Shown here in pieces: positions 59,315 to 64,000 of a stretch of DNA of 64,000 nucleotides (the stretch's first letter is position 1; each line of letters opens with the position of its first letter). The stretch comes from Erythrobacter fulvus. GTDB lineage: Bacteria; Pseudomonadota; Alphaproteobacteria; Sphingomonadales; Sphingomonadaceae. Under the pieces are notes generated by a model. That model was not told the DNA's origin, did no database searches, and saw nothing but the letters and a program-made list of their open reading frames with translations. Made by a program: the position numbers and the translations under genes. Location of the stretch: assembly GCF_028595285.1 (NCBI RefSeq), contig NZ_JAQQXQ010000005.1, positions 186,001 to 250,000 of the forward strand, read 5' to 3'.

Positions 59315-60448
59315 ATGAGATTGCATGATCCACGGATTGGTGACGAAGTCGTGGTGCGGACGCGACCCGTCGCTTTCTCATTTTTCCCCACCATTCAAGG
59401 CAGCAGACGTGAAGCGATGCAGTCTATCGTCTTCTCAAGCGATCCTTGGAACATAATTTCTCATGAAATAAATAAAATATCGCATGATAAGCAACGCGAT
59501 CAGGCGCTGGCATTCTTGGCGCAGGCCAGAGATTTTTTTAATGCTTCTAGTGAATCTGATATTAGTGCCGCAAAGCCATTATTGCTATATTATTCATTTT
59601 TAAATCTTGCAAAATGTTACATTTCTAAAAAAACGGGAAGGGTTCTTGGTCGAGTTCATCACGGCTTGTCGGAAAATTTGCCTACAACTCAAGGGGCGAT
59701 CCATGGAGAGGTTAGAGTTTACGTTGATCCACAGCCGCGAGACAAGGTATTCCAGCTATTTGCAGAAGCGCTCAATTCACCCATAAATAATAATAATGGA
59801 TCGAATAATTTTTTGATCAGATCGGAAGATTTTTTATCGCAAATTTTGATAGGACACCGAGTCTTTTGCAATGGGGAGGGTTTAAAAGAGAAATTTGTAA
59901 GCATTGAGGATATAAAGTATGTGCATGATCCTATAACAAAAGAGATTTGGTTGAGGGTCCGATATTTTGCTGATGATTTTAAAAGGTTAAGTTATCCATT
60001 GACTTCATTGTCAAAATCTCTTTCCGGCGGCGTTGATTGGAGGAATGTGAATTGCGACAGACAGCAATCTGGTAGGAGGTTGATCGAGGCGGAAACCATG
60101 AACGTTTGGGGGTATACCCAGCGACCATCTCAAGCGATTGGCGAGATTAGCAAGGCTGTTCGGGGGCTTGTCTGGAGGAGCGTAATTTCAATTCCGCCTT
60201 ATAGAAAGTACTATGTATATAGACCTACTCAGGCTCAATTTCTTATGAATCAGCTTTTGTCGATATATTTGGCAACTTTTTATTTAGGTTCCATAACGCG
60301 ATACAAGCCTGAAGAGTTTGATAAGATTTTGAAGAGCGATATTGGGCCCTTTGTCATGGAGTTTTTTGCGAACCAACCTGCGCAATTTTTGTATCTCATG
60401 GCTTCTGAATTTGCTGAGCAGGAAGTGGCCCGGGCTGCGATAATTTAG
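59315..60448 (+). CDS. YaaC-like protein, AT-rich, probably acquired
   Basis: Seen: 377 residues. The segment AFLAQARDFFNASSESDISAAKPLLLYYSFLNLAKCYISKK, then VHHGLSEN, matches the arrangement of the YaaC family (helical pair, KPLLLYYSFLNLxK, HGL). The DNA is strikingly AT-rich compared with flanking genes and uses codons such as AAT, ATA and TTA freely, so it looks horizontally acquired. There are no membrane segments or known catalytic motifs. It stands alone with its own consensus-like promoter, between REP-like repeats and the str operon. YaaC proteins have no established function; members occur in scattered accessory positions. A role in phage or plasmid defence is conceivable but unproven. 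Confidence 0.7.
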   Translation: MRLHDPRIGDEVVVRTRPVAFSFFPTIQGSRREAMQSIVFSSDPWNIISHEINKISHDKQRDQALAFLAQARDFFNASSESDISAAKPLLLYYSFLNLAKCYISKKTGRVLGRVHHGLSENLPTTQGAIHGEVRVYVDPQPRDKVFQLFAEALNSPINNNNGSNNFLIRSEDFLSQILIGHRVFCNGEGLKEKFVSIEDIKYVHDPITKEIWLRVRYFADDFKRLSYPLTSLSKSLSGGVDWRNVNCDRQQSGRRLIEAETMNVWGYTQRPSQAIGEISKAVRGLVWRSVISIPPYRKYYVYRPTQAQFLMNQLLSIYLATFYLGSITRYKPEEFDKILKSDIGPFVMEFFANQPAQFLYLMASEFAEQEVARAAII

Positions 60449-60789
60449 CTTGCGTAGCGTACGTTGACACTCCAACTCATGCCTTGACCCCCACCCCAAA
60501 CCCGCCTAGGGGCGCGCATCTTCCGGGGCCTCCCCGGTATGAGCTGAACATTGCCGGTGCGTTCTCTCCGCGAGGGCAGCCGTCAAAGTAACCCGGTGGC
60601 CGAAGGGCCTGACGATAAGGGTGGAGCGTTTCGGCTTGTGTGACGGCAGATGGTCCGCGATCGCGGGCAGGTCTGCCGGCTGGGTTCCGGATCAGGTCCG
60701 GGACACTGGCCTCGCGCAAGGCAATCCTCTCTCCCTACCAAATCGTCCGGCACCCGTGCTCACCATCAACCTGGTGAAGTGAGAACTTA
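60449..60789 (+). promoter_or_regulatory. Leader region of the str operon
   Basis: About 340 bases between the AT-rich gene and rpsL. A TTGACC...TAGGGG pair with 17-base spacing near 60486-60514 is one promoter candidate. Several short inverted repeats are visible (CGGGGCC/GGCCTCCCCG near 60525; GATCGCGGGCAGGTCTGCCGGC near 60659). GC content returns to the host level here, which gives the right edge of the acquired segment. No ORF with support. Confidence 0.4.
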
Positions 60790-61161
60790 ATGCCGACGAT
60801 CAACCAGCTGGTCCGCAAGGGCCGCGTTCCGCAGAAGGCCAAGTCCAAGGTCCCTGCGATGGAGCAGAACCCGCAGAAGCGCGGCGTCTGCACCCGCGTC
60901 TACACGACGACCCCGAAGAAGCCGAACTCGGCGCTGCGCAAGGTGGCCAAGGTCCGCCTGACCAACCAGCGCGAAGTCATCAGCTACATCCCCGGCGAAG
61001 GCCACAACCTGCAGGAGCACAGCGTCGTGCTGATCCGCGGCGGGCGTGTGCGCGACCTTCCGGGCGTTCGCTACCACGTGCTGCGCGGCGTGCTCGACAC
61101 CCAGGGTGTCAAGGACCGCAAGCAGTCGCGTTCGAAGTACGGCGCCAAGCGTCCGAAGTAA
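60790..61161 (+). CDS. rpsL: 30S ribosomal protein S12
   Basis: Seen: 123 residues, [12 protein letters not shown] at the start and the conserved decoding-centre stretch [39 protein letters not shown]. Lys43 is the wild-type (streptomycin-sensitive) residue. Known: S12 sits at the decoding site of the 30S subunit. First gene of rpsL-rpsG-fusA. Confidence 0.99.
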   Translation: MPTINQLVRKGRVPQKAKSKVPAMEQNPQKRGVCTRVYTTTPKKPNSALRKVAKVRLTNQREVISYIPGEGHNLQEHSVVLIRGGRVRDLPGVRYHVLRGVLDTQGVKDRKQSRSKYGAKRPK

Positions 61162-61182
61162 GGTTTCACGCGGCGGCGGTCC

Positions 61183-61239
61183 TCATCCCCACCCGGGCAC
61201 CTTCACGAAGGTATCCTTTGGGTGGCCGGGTGGGGGTGA
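61183..61239. repeat. Long hairpin/REP-like element between rpsL and rpsG
   Basis: Seen: TCATCCCCACCCGG (61183-61196) pairs with CCGGGTGGGGGTGA (61226-61239), one T-G pair, and the loop holds a nested GGCACCTTC...GAAGGTATCC pairing. The element shares the CCCCACCC tag with the repeats at 58906-59012. It could be a transcript attenuator or stabiliser inside the operon. Confidence 0.6.
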
Positions 61240-61298
61240 GGGCCGGTGCCGCAGGGCGCTCACGGATGTGAGCGGCCACTCCGAAGGAGTTTAAAAAC

Positions 61299-61769
61299 AT
61301 GTCACGTCGTCGTCGTCCCGAGAAGCGGGAAATCCTGCCTGATCCGCAGTACGGAGATCAGGTTCTGTCGAAGTTCATGAACAACCTCATGCTCGACGGG
61401 AAGAAGGCCGTTGCCGAAAAGATCGTCTACGGTGCGCTCGAAACGGTCGAGGCCAAGGCCAAGGCCGACCCGATCCAGCTGTTCCACGATGCGCTGAACA
61501 ACGTGAAGCCGCAGGTCGAGGTCCGCAGCCGCCGCGTCGGTGGTGCGACCTACCAGGTGCCCGTCGAAGTGCGCCCCGAGCGTGCCCAGGCGCTGGCGAT
61601 CCGCTGGCTGATCTCGGCCGCGCGCGGTCGTCCGGAAACCACCATGGCCGCACGTCTGTCGGGCGAGCTGATGGATGCTGCCAACAACCGCGGCAATGCC
61701 GTGAAGAAGCGCGAGGACACGCACCGCATGGCGGACGCGAACCGCGCCTTCTCGCACTACCGCTGGTAA
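61299..61769 (+). CDS. rpsG: 30S ribosomal protein S7
   Basis: Seen: 156 residues, [36 protein letters not shown] and the conserved [43 protein letters not shown] lies upstream of the ATG. Known: primary 16S rRNA-binding assembly protein of the 30S head. In the str operon it can repress its own translation. Confidence 0.99.
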   Translation: MSRRRRPEKREILPDPQYGDQVLSKFMNNLMLDGKKAVAEKIVYGALETVEAKAKADPIQLFHDALNNVKPQVEVRSRRVGGATYQVPVEVRPERAQALAIRWLISAARGRPETTMAARLSGELMDAANNRGNAVKKREDTHRMADANRAFSHYRW

Positions 61770-61879
61770 GTCCGTTGATTGTGGGCAGCCGGGGGCTTTG
61801 GTCTTTCGGCTGTCACAATCATCCCTATATGGGGCGCTGACCGCACGCTGGCGGCCCCCACACTCGTAAGGAACCTGAT

Positions 61880-64000
<2,121 letters not shown>

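Overview
This window is a GC-rich stretch of an alphaproteobacterial chromosome, most likely from Sphingomonadales and probably the Erythrobacteraceae (Erythrobacter/Porphyrobacter/Altererythrobacter group). I infer this from the Caulobacter-type TonB-dependent receptor, the EgtB/EgtD pair, a MucR-type regulator, a Fur protein without CxxC motifs, and the overall protein flavour. No 16S gene is present to settle the taxonomy. Coding density is high. Many genes overlap by 4 bases (ATGA/GTGA) and several convergent pairs overlap at their stops. No rRNA, IS element, prophage or CRISPR array was seen. There is one tRNA, tRNA-Gln(UUG).

Layout. 1-6.6 kb is housekeeping: the end of ybeY, a CorC-like CBS protein, a LysR regulator, then a leftward block of nfuA-like, nitroreductase, tsaB-rimI, mucR, fur and plsC. 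6.7-14.6 kb carries an M16 peptidase, class II DAHP synthase, and an ergothioneine operon (egtB-egtD) followed by a renalase-like flavoprotein. 14.6-24.8 kb looks like a glycan utilisation locus: a flavin-dependent halogenase divergent from a 1133-aa TonB receptor, then a LacI regulator, an MFS transporter and a GH3 lipoprotein. Two near-identical LacI-type operators sit before the receptor and before the GH3 gene. 24.8-32.4 kb holds a DUF2946 protein with a copper-type TonB receptor, a DUF1800-DUF1501 pair and an alkylsulfatase-like MBL enzyme.

32.5-43.1 kb: tRNA-Gln, a YghU-type GST, glutamine-dependent NAD synthetase, two transporters, a pirin/azoreductase pair divergent from a LysR gene with a perfect palindrome between them, then ilvE-trhO-GST. 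43.1-43.8 kb is a long intergenic region. It contains an 18-codon reading frame with an extreme Shine-Dalgarno sequence and its own terminator, plus an orphan terminator on the other strand. 43.8-53.7 kb: lipoproteins, tlyA, tspO, ubiK-recO-leuB, a GT2-GtrA protein facing a GT39-type mannosyltransferase, a TetR regulator with paired operators, metZ and a DsbA-fold isomerase.

53.7-60.5 kb is more accessory. It has a secreted two-repeat protein broken by a one-base shift in a T7 run, a DUF418 membrane protein with a palindromic operator, a VanX-like dipeptidase, apaG, a LysR gene, a DNA-binding-like hypothetical, a pair of REP-like hairpins, and an AT-rich YaaC-like gene that looks acquired. 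The window ends in the conserved str operon (rpsL-rpsG-fusA), with fusA cut by the window edge.
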